Shown: positions 48,234 to 58,293 of the stretch, one piece after another | Layout of the letters: each line of letters starts with the position of its first letter | How positions within the stretch are numbered: the first letter of the stretch is position 1 | Assembly (NCBI GenBank): GCA_002205965.3 | Contig: NADL03000464.1 | Location: forward strand, 1,984,001-2,048,000 | Direction of reading: 5' to 3' | DNA: 64,000 bases | Source of the DNA: Kappaphycus alvarezii | Taxonomy: Eukaryota > Rhodophyta > Florideophyceae > Gigartinales > Solieriaceae | The notes under the pieces: generated by a model | Told to the model about the DNA's origin: nothing | The model's database searches: none | The model's input: the letters and a program-made list of their open reading frames with translations, nothing else | Position numbers and translations under genes: made by a program

Positions 48234-48728
48234 TTGCGCCAGCGAACGCGTATTCGTCGATTACCTTCGACGTCGTCGCAGACGGCGATCCCAGTTTTGA
48301 TCGTCCTAGGAGGGCTTCACCTGGCCTGGCTGCTACTTTGCTGGCAAGTTGCCTATTTTTGTGAGGAGATACGAATCATTCATCGCGAATTCTGCTTGAG
48401 GTATGATAGACTCATTCCCGTCCCCATCTCCACTCTCGGAGGTTGGCACTCGGATGCCTACGCGCTACTGAGCGATGTCGCACGGAATGTGGCGGTAAGG
48501 ACAATGGAGACGTACGGAAAGGTTAAACAAGTCCTCACTCAAAGGCACGCCGCAGCGGCATCAATGTCCAATGTCGCCTGCCTGATCGCCGGACTCTGGC
48601 CCGTTTTCAAGGGTGACGTGGCCACGCTGCGAAGCCCGAACTCTGTAAGCTCGCACCTACTCACCTCAATCCCTGATGGAACATGTGGCCTCTCTTCAAG
48701 AAATGACATTACAGTACTTTCCAAATAA
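48234..48728 (+). mobile_element. Retroelement C-terminal ORF remnant
   Basis: A 164-residue frame. Its first half has a hydrophobic stretch (AIPVLIVLGGLHLAWLLLCW), and its second half has RLIPVPISTLGGWHSDAYAL followed by VARNVAVRTMETYGKV and TQRHAAAASMSNVACL. The last block is shared with the fragment at bases 2-124, which marks it as a dispersed repeat. The G.WH.DA..L....AR..A.R pattern is one I know from the ends of algal retroelement polyproteins; no polymerase motifs are present here. After LIAGLWPVFKG the frame continues without similarity. It lies between the transposon block and the kinase gene. Confidence 0.5.
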
Positions 48729-49943
48729 TAGATTCCTCGAAATTTTCCACCTTTGTGTACATTGAGCCATTCGGGGTGGCAGCCTATTCTTGTCGTGTCG
48801 GTCCCGCGTTGCCGCACGGTGTCTTCCACTTCTGTAGGAGATGCTGTGATCATTCTTCCCCGTGCGTATCCATTACCTCACATGTGCATTACGAAGATGA
48901 ATCGACAATAAATTTAGAACTACAGTATCTGTACTGTACTCTGGCCCCATTTTAGGGGATTTCAAAAGTCTAAATGTCTGCACGGTTTAAAAGGACAGTT
49001 CTGGATTTTATAGCGGCAGAACTCACGAAGTCAACCATCACCCAAACAATTGAATTGCACGATCTCTGATCGTACCATTCGGTTACCACCGTCCTCCTTT
49101 CCATCTAGCCGTACCCCTCCATTTCATGGCGATCAGACAAATAATACTGCCTCGAAAAACCCTCGCTGTTCTTTGAAGCTAAACTTGACATCGTCGTCGT
49201 ATGTTTTTTAACTGAAAATTTCGTCTGGGCATCATAACGCCGAAGACTTGAATCATATAAGTAGCCTATAAAAGCGTACAAGGCACAAGCAGGGCCGTTA
49301 CCTATCCTTCTGGCTGTGGAAGTCTCCGGTGTGGTGAACAATTAGTTAAACTCGTGACTAATAAAAGCCGCCTAGTGGGCTATGATGTCAGGGTAATTAT
49401 CCTTATCTGGGGACTAGTCAGGGCATGGATTGGGCAGCATGTCGGAGATTCGGAGCACTGACCATGGCCGATGATACTGAAAAAGCTGTACAGAATTGTG
49501 TTATATGGAGGCGAGGGATGAATCACATCGGAGACCGGGCGAGGGGGTTGGGGACATGTTCAACCAGCTTGTTTCCCGCGTATGTACATAATAAGGGTAA
49601 TACCTGTGAGATCTGTGGATATCAGTCCATCAAGGTTGCTGTCCTCTTCAACGCGTTGCCTCGCTTGCAAAGGGCTGCTGCGGCAGGTGTGCGATTACGA
49701 TAACAAAGAAAAACAAAGCCCAGGTTTATGTTCAACATCATGCTTACTGTAACTGTAATGCAAGCACTGACCACCGTATCATCAACTCCTCAAACGTACA
49801 GTACCTGTACAGCAGTGAGTTGATCGCCCCGCCCCCTTGCATGATCAACCGAAACCCTTTCTACCCTACTTCCACCCTGCCCATCACCACATCCCACCGC
49901 CTGCACCCCCCGCCACCATACCCCATCACAGCTGCAGCACGTC
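48729..49943. promoter_or_regulatory. Intergenic region upstream of the kinase/ARM gene
   Basis: No gene recognised. CTGTAC-type words are present at 48921-48941 and at 49795-49813, the latter about 130-150 bp before the kinase start. Confidence 0.45.
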
Positions 49944-52855
49944 ATGTCCCCCGTGACGAGTCCCCCACCACCGCCAGTGATATCCCCATCGCGTCTAACC
50001 GTACCTCTTCCACCTCCACCAAAGACGCGCCCCCCACCGCTTGGCCACGGCACATTCGGTCTTGTATACCCTGCGTTGTTGGACCGTGCATGTCCGGTAG
50101 CGATCAAGCTACTCAAGCCACCGCCGTCTCCATATTCCACACAAGGGGGTGGATTTTCAGCCCCGTCGCGTCATTCTGCGATTGCACGACGGCAGTTTGA
50201 CACGGAGGTGCGACGGTATAATGCGTTGTTGGGGCTTCCTGGGGTTGCGAGGTTTTATGGAGTTGGGGCGAGTGAAAGTCCTGTTTGTTTGTTTGTGATT
50301 GAACGGATGGGTGGGGGAAGTTTGAGGGGGGGTGTTGAAGCGAGGGGGGTTGGATGCTAGGGGTTCGTTGCGAGTGGCGCATGTGGTTGCGAATGCGTTG
50401 GCGGGGGTGCATGCGAGGGGGTTTAGTCATGGCGATGTGAAACCGGAGCATGTGTTGTTTGGAGAAGCAGTGGGACATGTGTTGGGGGGAGCAGGTTGAT
50501 GTGCGGTTGGTTGATTTTGGGTTATCTCGGTCATTTCAACATGGGGATGTGGAGGATGTGGAGGAGGGGATGTGTAGGGAAGATGAGACGGCGCAGGGGA
50601 ATCGCGCGGCGAGTTTTTTAGGGCCGATGGAGGCGCGAGGGACGCCGGCGTATTTGGCGCCCGAGGCATGGGGGGGGAGGCATGAGTTGGGGAAAAAGGA
50701 CGTTGCGCAGGCGGCGGATGTATACGCTTTGGGGATGTTGATGTATGAGCTGGAGGCGGGTAAGGTGCCGTGGGTAGGGTTGAATGAGTTGCTCACGTTG
50801 GATGCTGTTGTGCATCGTGCGGAGAGGCCGGCGTGGCCGAGTGGGAAAGAGAGAGTGCCTGGGTTTCGTGGCTTGGTAGAAAAGTGCTGGAAGCAAGATT
50901 ATGTCGAGAGGCCGACGGCGGAGCAGGTGGCGCAGGAGCTGTTGGAGTTGCGTAGTGCGGTGGGGTATGCGGAGGGGAATGTGGGGATGGCGGATAGGTC
51001 GTTGGACCCACACAGTCGGGGGGGAGAGGGCGGTGCAGGGGGAGTGTTACCGTTGCTGAGTTTGATTGACAGGCTTGCCGTAGATGGTGAAGGGGACACG
51101 CGCGCAGGCGCTCTCGAGAGTGGTGAGGCGGGTTCATCTGCGGCGGGTGGTGCGGATGGTGCGGATAATATTCATATTGCAGGCGCTGCCGCTGTGCCGC
51201 ATGAGCATGTGATAGAAGGGACCGATCGGACCATTTCCAAGGAAAAGCTGTCGGACTCTAGCGTGATGGACGTAAGGCAACGAGGCACTCCGGCATGCCT
51301 TTCTCAACCGGCCTTTTCGTCACGTCAGGAATCAGGTGGATTTTCTGTCGACGGTTCCAGCATGAACGGCGGGTATGAAGCCGACGGTGTGTCTCAAGCA
51401 AATCCTGTGCAGTCCGACAGAACCATGGGCTCGTCCCCGAGTGGATTTTCCGTCGATGTTCCGGACACTGGGGAAAGCCGTGGCTCGCATGGTCACGATC
51501 CGGACGACTTAGGCAGTTCTTCGTTTAATGTGCCGGACGCCGTGCGCAACTCGCAGTATGCATTTAAGGAGCTCGTCATCAGGAATGATACTTACGGGTT
51601 GTACAAGGCACTGGAAGAAAGCCAGCGCCAGACGGAGCCGGCGGCTCAAGCGCTGGAGGCTATCAACGTGCTTGTTTCAAATAGTGTGGGAAACTGCGAG
51701 CAATTTGTGGACATCGGTGGACTGCATTTGTTGGCCGCTTTGTTGTCCCGTTTTGGTAGCCGGGGAAGTCCACGCTTGTTCAAATCGGCGTGTGTCCTTG
51801 TCTCAAATATGGCCTTGTGCGACAGTAATGCCGTCAAGATGGAGCTAAAGAAGACGGGCGTTTGCAATATTGTCCTAAACGCCTTCAATGCATATCCGTC
51901 GGAACTGGCCGTGGTGCAGAATGCTGCAACCGCCTTGGTTCGCCTCTGTCGGTCCTCTCCAGATATGTGCTCTATTGTGTTGGAACTCGGGGGTATCGAT
52001 TATGCTCTTAGAATCGTCGATAGAGCCCTCCGTTCGTTCAACGAAGATTCCTTGGTGGCTTCAGACGGACTGGCGGTGATCAGTATTCTGGGTACATCCA
52101 ATTCCGGTTTGGTCGCTCAAAAGGAAGTGATCAGCAAGGTGCTGAGGGCCTGTGACGAATTTCGAAACGAGAAAATTGATGACCAAAGCTTGAGCATTTT
52201 GCGTCATGTATCGAGAGAACCGACTGGACGCGAAGCTCTACTCTCTCTGACCGACTCTTTGTCGAGGTTAATTGACCGGTTGGCAGACACCGGTACCTCC
52301 CATGCGAGTTTGCGGGAGCTTTGCCAAATCATGTCGGCACTGGCATTAGAGCCCAATAGAGCAGAGGCCCGAAACGCCTTTCTGGCCAGCACTGCTGTGG
52401 AATCTGTGGTGCAAGCTGTGAAAAGCTGTGCTGAGCCAGATGCCCGGGCTGGTCCAGATTCAACGTCGCTGGCCATTGTCGGCATTGAATGCTTTTCCAG
52501 CATGGCCTCGTTGGGAAGGGATGTATGTGGCTCTTTACAAATGGCAGGTGTGTTTGATGTCGCCAAGAGTGCCATAAACTGCAACCCCACGAATCGTGCT
52601 GTAGCTTCGAATGCCGCCAAGTTTCTGGAGAATATCCTCACCGAGCTGCGCACGAGCACTTTTGGAGCATACTTGCACGATGCGCGTGAGTTGCTGGAGC
52701 AGCTGGGGCAAAGTTGGCGCAATGATGCAAGCATTCAGGATCACGTTACTGAGGGGAAACGCCTGTTAAAAGGAAACGACAGGGAGAGAACAAGAAGGCC
52801 AGTCAAGCGATTCACTGGAAGTGAGGGACTCACGGTCACACAGAAAGTTTTTTAG
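49944..52855 (+). CDS. Protein kinase with C-terminal armadillo-type repeats (two apparent frameshifts)
   Basis: Three frames join into one kinase. Frame one (49944-50340): Pro-rich leader, then the glycine loop GHGTFGLVY, VAIK (ATP lysine), TEV (alpha-C Glu) and FVIERMGGGSLR (hinge). Frame two (about 50350-50485): AHVVANALAGVHARGFSHGDVKPEHVLF, of which the catalytic loop is HGDVKPEHV with the catalytic Asp kept but HRD changed to HGD. Frame three (50490-52855): VDFGLSR (DFG), GTPAYLAPEAW (APE), DVYALGMLMYELEAG and a final RPTAEQVAQELLELR. Shifts fall at G6 runs 50344-50349 and 50484-50489, each repaired by removing one G. After a Ser/Gly-rich linker (about 51000-51540) a helical segment to 52700 (NVLVSNSVGNCEQFVDIGG, NAATALVRLCRSS) reads as armadillo-type repeats. 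A cytosolic signalling kinase with a protein-binding scaffold is likely. The substrate is unknown. Confidence 0.8.
50344..50349 (+). other. G6 run at first apparent kinase frameshift
   Basis: The N-lobe frame runs into a stop about 25 bases after this run, whereas the frame one base shorter leads straight into the catalytic loop. Confidence 0.6.
50484..50489 (+). other. G6 run at second apparent kinase frameshift
   Basis: The catalytic-loop frame ends at TGA a few codons downstream; removing one G joins it to the DFG-containing frame as LGEQVDVRLVDFG. Confidence 0.6.
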
Positions 52856-53676
52856 CCTGAAGCGGACGGCAAAAGGCCGGTAAGGTGTTTCATGCATGGA
52901 TGCCAAGTGCGTCGTCACGACAGGTGTTGCAAACTCTTTTTGAGCAGATTCGCGTAAGGACTGTTGCGTTGACTGATGTAGATAAGCCTTGCCGTGTTTT
53001 TTCTCACAAAAAGATTGAAGATTGCGGTTCTATGGGTTTCTCAACATATCGTAAAATGCTCCACTGTTGTGGTGAGCTCATCTTTACAACGTGTATTCTT
53101 TGCTTGAGAAGTGGTTCAAGTGGCTGAAAGGTGCTTAAAGTTGTAGATATAAATGTCGCTGATATTCCACGTAGCAAATTGATTTGGCTCATACACGTTT
53201 TCTCAATTGCCTGACAACAAGGTTTTGCACAGCATGCAGCGTCCGCTGTTCCACTCAGCACACGCCTTGCTTTGCCCGTCTTGACTCTAGAAACGTCCGC
53301 AACATCCAAGTCTGCACGCCAACCCGTAAACTCACTTGTTGTTTCCGCCCTAGCTTCGATAGACCATCACCTGGTGCCCCTTTCCGCTGAGCTCAACCTC
53401 TCGCTACACGTGAAAGACTGTGTCTTTTCAATAGCGATTCGAATCACGACCCGCATCAGAATCAACAAAGTGCTAAACAGTTTTACTTGACTTTGAAAAC
53501 AATCTCACGACATCGATTGAGGAAGAGGAGGCCCAGTCATGTTTGGCACTAATTACACAATTTACGAACACTAAAGAGTAACCATTACCCGCTCTAGCTT
53601 GAGAGCGGCATACAAAAGTAGATCCACCTCGAAAGTGCGCAAAGCGTGACAAGCGGCGAGCCTCATATACACGAGA
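52856..53676. other. Convergent intergenic spacer
   Basis: Between the 3' ends of the kinase and bZIP genes. No domain-bearing frame; presumably both 3' UTRs and polyadenylation signals, which I could not place. Confidence 0.5.
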
Positions 53677-54417
53677 TTAGTGAGCACCCATAGTACCAAA
53701 CGCCTGCGAGGCGGCGAAGTCCGGGGCGCTAGACGGGTGAATCAAATGGCGCACCTCAGTAACATTCGACCTGACCTTGTGCTTACCGATGATACGTCGT
53801 ACAGGCAATGGATGCTGCGACGGCGTATGCACGGGTAACATGGTACGGCAGGGAGGGACAGCGGCGAGCGGCTGGTCCGGGCGAATCTGCGGCGACAGCT
53901 TATGTAACGGTAGTGTAGAGGCGGGTGGTATATCTGGGCATGGGAGGTCGACATCGCCCTCGCCGTCGGTCTGCGCGTCCTCATTGTCTTCCATTCCGGA
54001 GCCGAGTAGGAAGAGGACGTTTGAGTCGAGCAGATGGGAGCAGGTTCTGTTTTCCTTCATTTCCCAGAGTTCACGAAGAACCTTCTTGAGGATTCGCATC
54101 TCCTTCCTCATACCGTCTGCCTTTCGGATGGCCCGTTCCGCACGTTCTGCTTCTGTGTTGCGTTCCTGTTCCAAGCGATTGGTGCGTTTTTCGAGCTCGG
54201 TGGAATAACAGACGATTTTGGCACGACTGGCGGCGGCAGAGGCTCTGTTGGCGGCCTCACGTTCCTTTTTCTTGTCACCTTCTGTCTGGGCGGAAGAGGC
54301 GGCGCCGGGCTTTTTGGCACGTTCTGAGAGGAGCTTCTCCTGTTTGACGCGGCGGAATTCATGAAAGGCGAATTCACGGGCTTCGCGGATCTCCTTGAGT
54401 TCACGGTGCGGCGTCAT
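53677..54417 (-). CDS. bZIP transcription factor
   Basis: A 246-residue protein. The basic region matches the bZIP signature exactly: KKKEREAANRASAAASRAK, with Asn57-x7-Arg65. Leu75 follows Arg65 after nine residues, as the family requires, and the heptad continues Leu82, Glu89, Ala96, Met103, Leu110, Leu117, so the zipper is imperfect in the middle but resumes. The N-terminus (1-50) is charged and helical. The C-terminus (about 130-246) is acidic, then Pro/Ser-rich, and may be an activation domain. It should act in the nucleus as a dimer binding an ACGT-type or related site; partner and targets are unknown. The start at 54417 is the first ATG of the frame. It is convergent with the kinase gene, and a CTGTAC cluster (55164-55298) lies 750-880 bp upstream of its start. 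Confidence 0.85.
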   Translation of the reverse strand: MTPHRELKEIREAREFAFHEFRRVKQEKLLSERAKKPGAASSAQTEGDKKKEREAANRASAAASRAKIVCYSTELEKRTNRLEQERNTEAERAERAIRKADGMRKEMRILKKVLRELWEMKENRTCSHLLDSNVLFLLGSGMEDNEDAQTDGEGDVDLPCPDIPPASTLPLHKLSPQIRPDQPLAAVPPCRTMLPVHTPSQHPLPVRRIIGKHKVRSNVTEVRHLIHPSSAPDFAASQAFGTMGAH

Positions 54418-57400
54418 AGTTGAGATCTGGGATTGGTGACTGTTGGGTGGCCAGGGTGGTTAGAGTGTAAATGTTCTTACGGACGTGGGGGACGGATCGG
54501 AAGAAGAATCTTCTCTCGCATTCAAGAGGGTTGGGTGAAGCTTTCTGCATGCAGTGGTGCCCTGGGAGAGGTTTAGACGAGGAGAGACTTGAAGGTCTGG
54601 TGGGTAGCCGGCGGATTACGGAATGGGAGAGGGGTGGGAGGGGATCGTAGGGCCTTGTACGAGGAGGGGCGATGGAATGGTTTAGAAATAGGAGGGGGTA
54701 GGAGGGGGTTTTGAGATTGGAGAATGAGAAGTAAGAGGCTGTATGTTGGGGGTCGGAAGGAAACGTGAGAAGATGGTCGGGAGGGGTGGAGCTTTTATAT
54801 AGGATGGAGGGGAAGGTGTAGGCCGGGAGACGGGGAGGAGGGTAAACGAGTAAAGAGGGGTTATTTTTATTGTTAAATCTGAGATTGTTACGGAGGAGGG
54901 GTGGTTTGGTAGGATTCGGGTCTGACTTGACATTAGGTTGAAGCAGGGCTTTTGAGTCTTGGAAGAAGACGCGTCTGCAAAAATTGGTCGACTGCCTCAA
55001 GAGGCCGAATTGGGCTTGCTGTGCTTGTTAGAAAATTGTCACACGTCACCTGGTGTTACAGGCAGTGACAATTTCTTTTTCTTGTATTCTTCTCCAGAAT
55101 CTCGCGATTTTTCACTCGAAAATTTGGGCCATTTCTGGCATTTTACACGCCTACCAACGCTTCCGTACAGTCCAGTACTGTACAATTGACACGAGGCCAA
55201 AATCCACCACTCAACAAACGTGCTACGGCATCCCCTGTACCCACTCTCGTACTGTACTGTGCAATACTGTACTGTACTATACTGTACTGTACAGTACCAT
55301 GCGTATGATAAGCGCTTGTTCAAAGCAACAAATTGCTGCGACACAGCCATGATGCGCGCTGCCCGGCCTCAACCCCTCATCCCCTAAACCTTTTATCTCG
55401 TTCTACATCTGCAGCTGCTATTGCACACAAAGCACTTGCATTTGTGCTAGGCAGTCAAATCACCATCACTTCACTTACAACTGTATCTCTATCCTTCAAT
55501 GGTTTCAAACGTGATTGGTGACCGTTTTCACTCGTAGGACATCAGATGCTCAAGTAACTTGATTTTGTAAAACAATGCACTCCTTTCATGTCACACACAT
55601 TCATTAAACATTGTTATAAACATATTTCGCGAGTGTCTTTATCTACAATCTCCTAGTTTAGGCCGCCCCACTGTTATCGTGTCTACAGTTCACGATCAAA
55701 CTACCACCAATACATAATACCCAACCCTCTGCCTAGATTGCACCACATCTGTTTCGATGATAACAAACAGGTTGCTGGCGCCATGACACAAGAGCTGTCG
55801 CCAACGATGCAATTTCTAATTCCTGCCAACCCACCACACACACCCTATCCACATTCATATGCACAGCTATAGAAATTTATGCAACCGCCCCTCCAACCGA
55901 ATCTAGATAAACCTGAAGAGAACTACGTCACGCTTTCTTTGCCTTATTATTAAAATATCAATCCTTTTCATCTTCACTTCAAACCAATCACAAAAAACCC
56001 CTTCCACGGCCCTGTTTCACCTCGTTTAATATTTAAACAAAAACCAGATTTGTGGTTTAAAAAAATCATACAAGTTTCCAACTACGCCCCTCCCTGAAAT
56101 ACCGAAAACGCAACCTTTGCCAACTTTGCCGCATTTTAGAGTCTCTGCTCCAAACTGCCCAAAATATTGCCATACCTCCCATGTGCTTTCGACACAAAAA
56201 CGCACATTCGCCATACACTCTTCACCACCAAAATTCCCTTCAACTCCCCCCCTCCCTTCTCTCCCCCCTCTCGTCCACGACAGATGAAACAGCACACATC
56301 CGTGTTTCCGCCTCGTCATCATTATTAAAAAACCACCTCTTCACGAATGCCAAAAAAAATGCAAAGCCCCCTCTACACACAAGATATGTCCTTTTCGCCC
56401 CTACAGAGCCATGTCGCACAATCCGGATTGTATGATAAGCCGTGCGATTTGAAAAGACAGAAAGCAGGTTACAGAATCCAAGGTTTACAGTGCCTTTTTC
56501 CGGGAAAATGTTGACTGCGCGGAAATTGTCAAGACGTATTCCTTGCTGGCGTTTTTCCGGGGTGTCTAGTCTGAAAATGGTACCTTGGTCCTCTTTGCTG
56601 TTTCAAGCTGGATAGGCTTCCTTTGGGGGGTCTGAAACATGACTTGTGTGTGAGGACATGGTGTAAAGATACTCTAGGTAGCTGGTGTGCAATAGAAGAG
56701 GGTTTCTGTGTTGCTGTCGCGGTAGATTGGTTGGGTGAGTGAGATTATTTGTGCCTCTGGGCTGGTCATTGGCACCGGGTGCAATCGACCGTTGACGCAT
56801 TGTCATCTTCATTTCTTTCTTGTATTCGTTATCTGTCATATTGTGGGATGGGAAAAAACTGCACTACAATGCAAATCCTACCAGTACGGTATCTACAGAA
56901 AAAATGTTGGCCCGGTTGTATGCCCAAAATAGCCTTGTGGAAAACGTCAAAGATGCCGTCGATAATTAAATATTCGGTAACAAAAACTGTCCTGAAATTC
57001 CGTACAGTAAATTGTACTGGGCAACTGCACTTGCAATGGATCACTCCAATTTACCAACAGGTGGCAAAAATACACCTTGCCCGCTTACCCAACCTCTTTT
57101 CCTTTCGGGCCCACATCCCTGTCCCATTAGTGCCTCTATGGCTAGTGCATCCCTCCCCAACACTGCATCATTTGTCACTGGTCCTTTGTGTTGCACAAGC
57201 GCACAAGCCCCCGCGAATTCCATTTATTAATACCGCTGAGCTGGTGTGGGGATTTAGTGCGCGGTTTTGTTTAGTGCAGATTCAATGAGCATATTGATGG
57301 GGTGCGGTGTTTCCGGCCGCACCGTTGCCACCTTTGCCGTTAGAGCCAGTCCTTGTGCGTTTTGCTTCTATCTGCCATCAGACCATGGCGTCATAGAATG

Positions 57401-57600
57401 CAATTCCACCAGGAAACCAGCATAAGCTTCATCTACGTCCACTCAATTGCCGTGGGGTTGTCCCCTTGGATCTTTGCTTTGCCAAGCAAAAATAGGTTGG
57501 GTTACACACGGTGCAACACACATTACTGCTGTCTCTACAACTAGAGACGTTTACAACCATCTGGACAATCGTTTTACTGTTTCAATTACGGTGCTTTCAA
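54418..57600. other. Gene-poor region upstream of the bZIP gene
   Basis: G-rich plus strand up to about 54.9 kb (presumably bZIP promoter and 5' UTR), then the CTGTAC cluster, then about 2.3 kb of C/A-rich sequence without a supported gene. A frame at 56749-57288 has no domain and overlaps equal frames in other phases. Confidence 0.5.
55164..55298. promoter_or_regulatory. CTGTAC/GTACAG cluster upstream of the bZIP gene
   Basis: The densest such cluster in the second half of the window. It includes an inverted arrangement (ACTGTACTGTACAGTACC) near 55281-55298 that could fold into a hairpin. A regulatory role is a guess from position. Confidence 0.35.
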
Positions 57601-57900
57601 TGTAAAGGTATTGTGTTATTTTCAGACAACACGCGTAGCAGAGGAAAGTCCGAAAGATGAAATTAGCGACGGTTTGCAGTCCAACGTTGACTTTTCAAAT
57701 GTGCCACGGCATGAAATCGCGTAGTGGGAGACTAGCAAAAGGGTCTGTCCTGATAGCGCCTCACCTCTTGTAAGAGCTTGTAACGAGTGATTCGGAAAGG
57801 CGAATCTGTTGTCTAGTTGTGGCGGCTACCTTGATTAGCAGAGTTGTCCTCGCGGACCTCGTGAAACGAGCCTTGATCATGTAAAGAAATGGCTACTTAT
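57600..57900 (+). ncRNA. Weak candidate RNase P/MRP-like structured RNA
   Basis: GAGGAAAGTCCG at 57641-57652 equals the CR-I core of RNase P and MRP RNAs (bacterial GAGGAAAGUCC; MRP GGAAAGUCC). GTAAGAGC at 57770-57777, about 130 bases on, resembles the P8-region GGUAAGAGC of bacterial-type RNase P at roughly the right spacing. Small hairpins follow (GTCC-TCGC-GGAC at about 57847-57858; CTCG-TGAAA-CGAG next to it). A CR-V-like 3' partner for the P4 helix was not found, which is the main argument against. The surrounding region lacks coding signal. Confidence 0.2.
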
Positions 57901-58241
57901 CAGGTCTCGAAATATGGCAGACGGGTAGGTAAAAGATGAATGGTGGTTTTGCGGATCTCCGTGAGGCGCTTTTTTGTTGAGTTACATTTTGAGCCACACC
58001 CGGGCACCAAATATTTGCACTGATAGTATTTTTAACCTCTACAGTAGAAGCAAAAATAAACAATCATGGTGTGTTTTTATACTTTATTTTGAATGGATTT
58101 TATAATATAATATAAACGCTTTGAACAACCATGATGTCATTTTTCCATAATGGATTTGTGCGTGGGTGTGCTTTGTAACTGTAGCTCTCCAGCGTAAAGC
58201 AGGCAAAAAGCATACCAGATACCGTAGTTAGTACACATAGC

Positions 58242-58293
58242 AGCTGTACTGTACAGTATAGGATGTACAGTAAAGTACAGTAAGTACAGTATA
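58242..58293. repeat. CTGTAC/GTACAG cluster
   Basis: Several GTACTGTACAG and TACAGTA words within 52 bp, mostly in inverted pairs. No neighbouring gene is recognised. Confidence 0.7.

Noticed and set aside
53420-53470. GATTCGAATCACGACC, resembling a tRNA T-loop
   Set aside because: The flanking bases do not form a T-arm stem, and no acceptor or anticodon arm could be built on either strand.
55249-55298. Regularly spaced short repeats that might suggest a CRISPR-like array
   Set aside because: Repeat units are 5-11 bases with no unique spacers, and the context is eukaryotic.
56749-57288. 179-codon plus-strand frame
   Set aside because: No domain, irregular composition and overlapping frames of similar length; likely chance.
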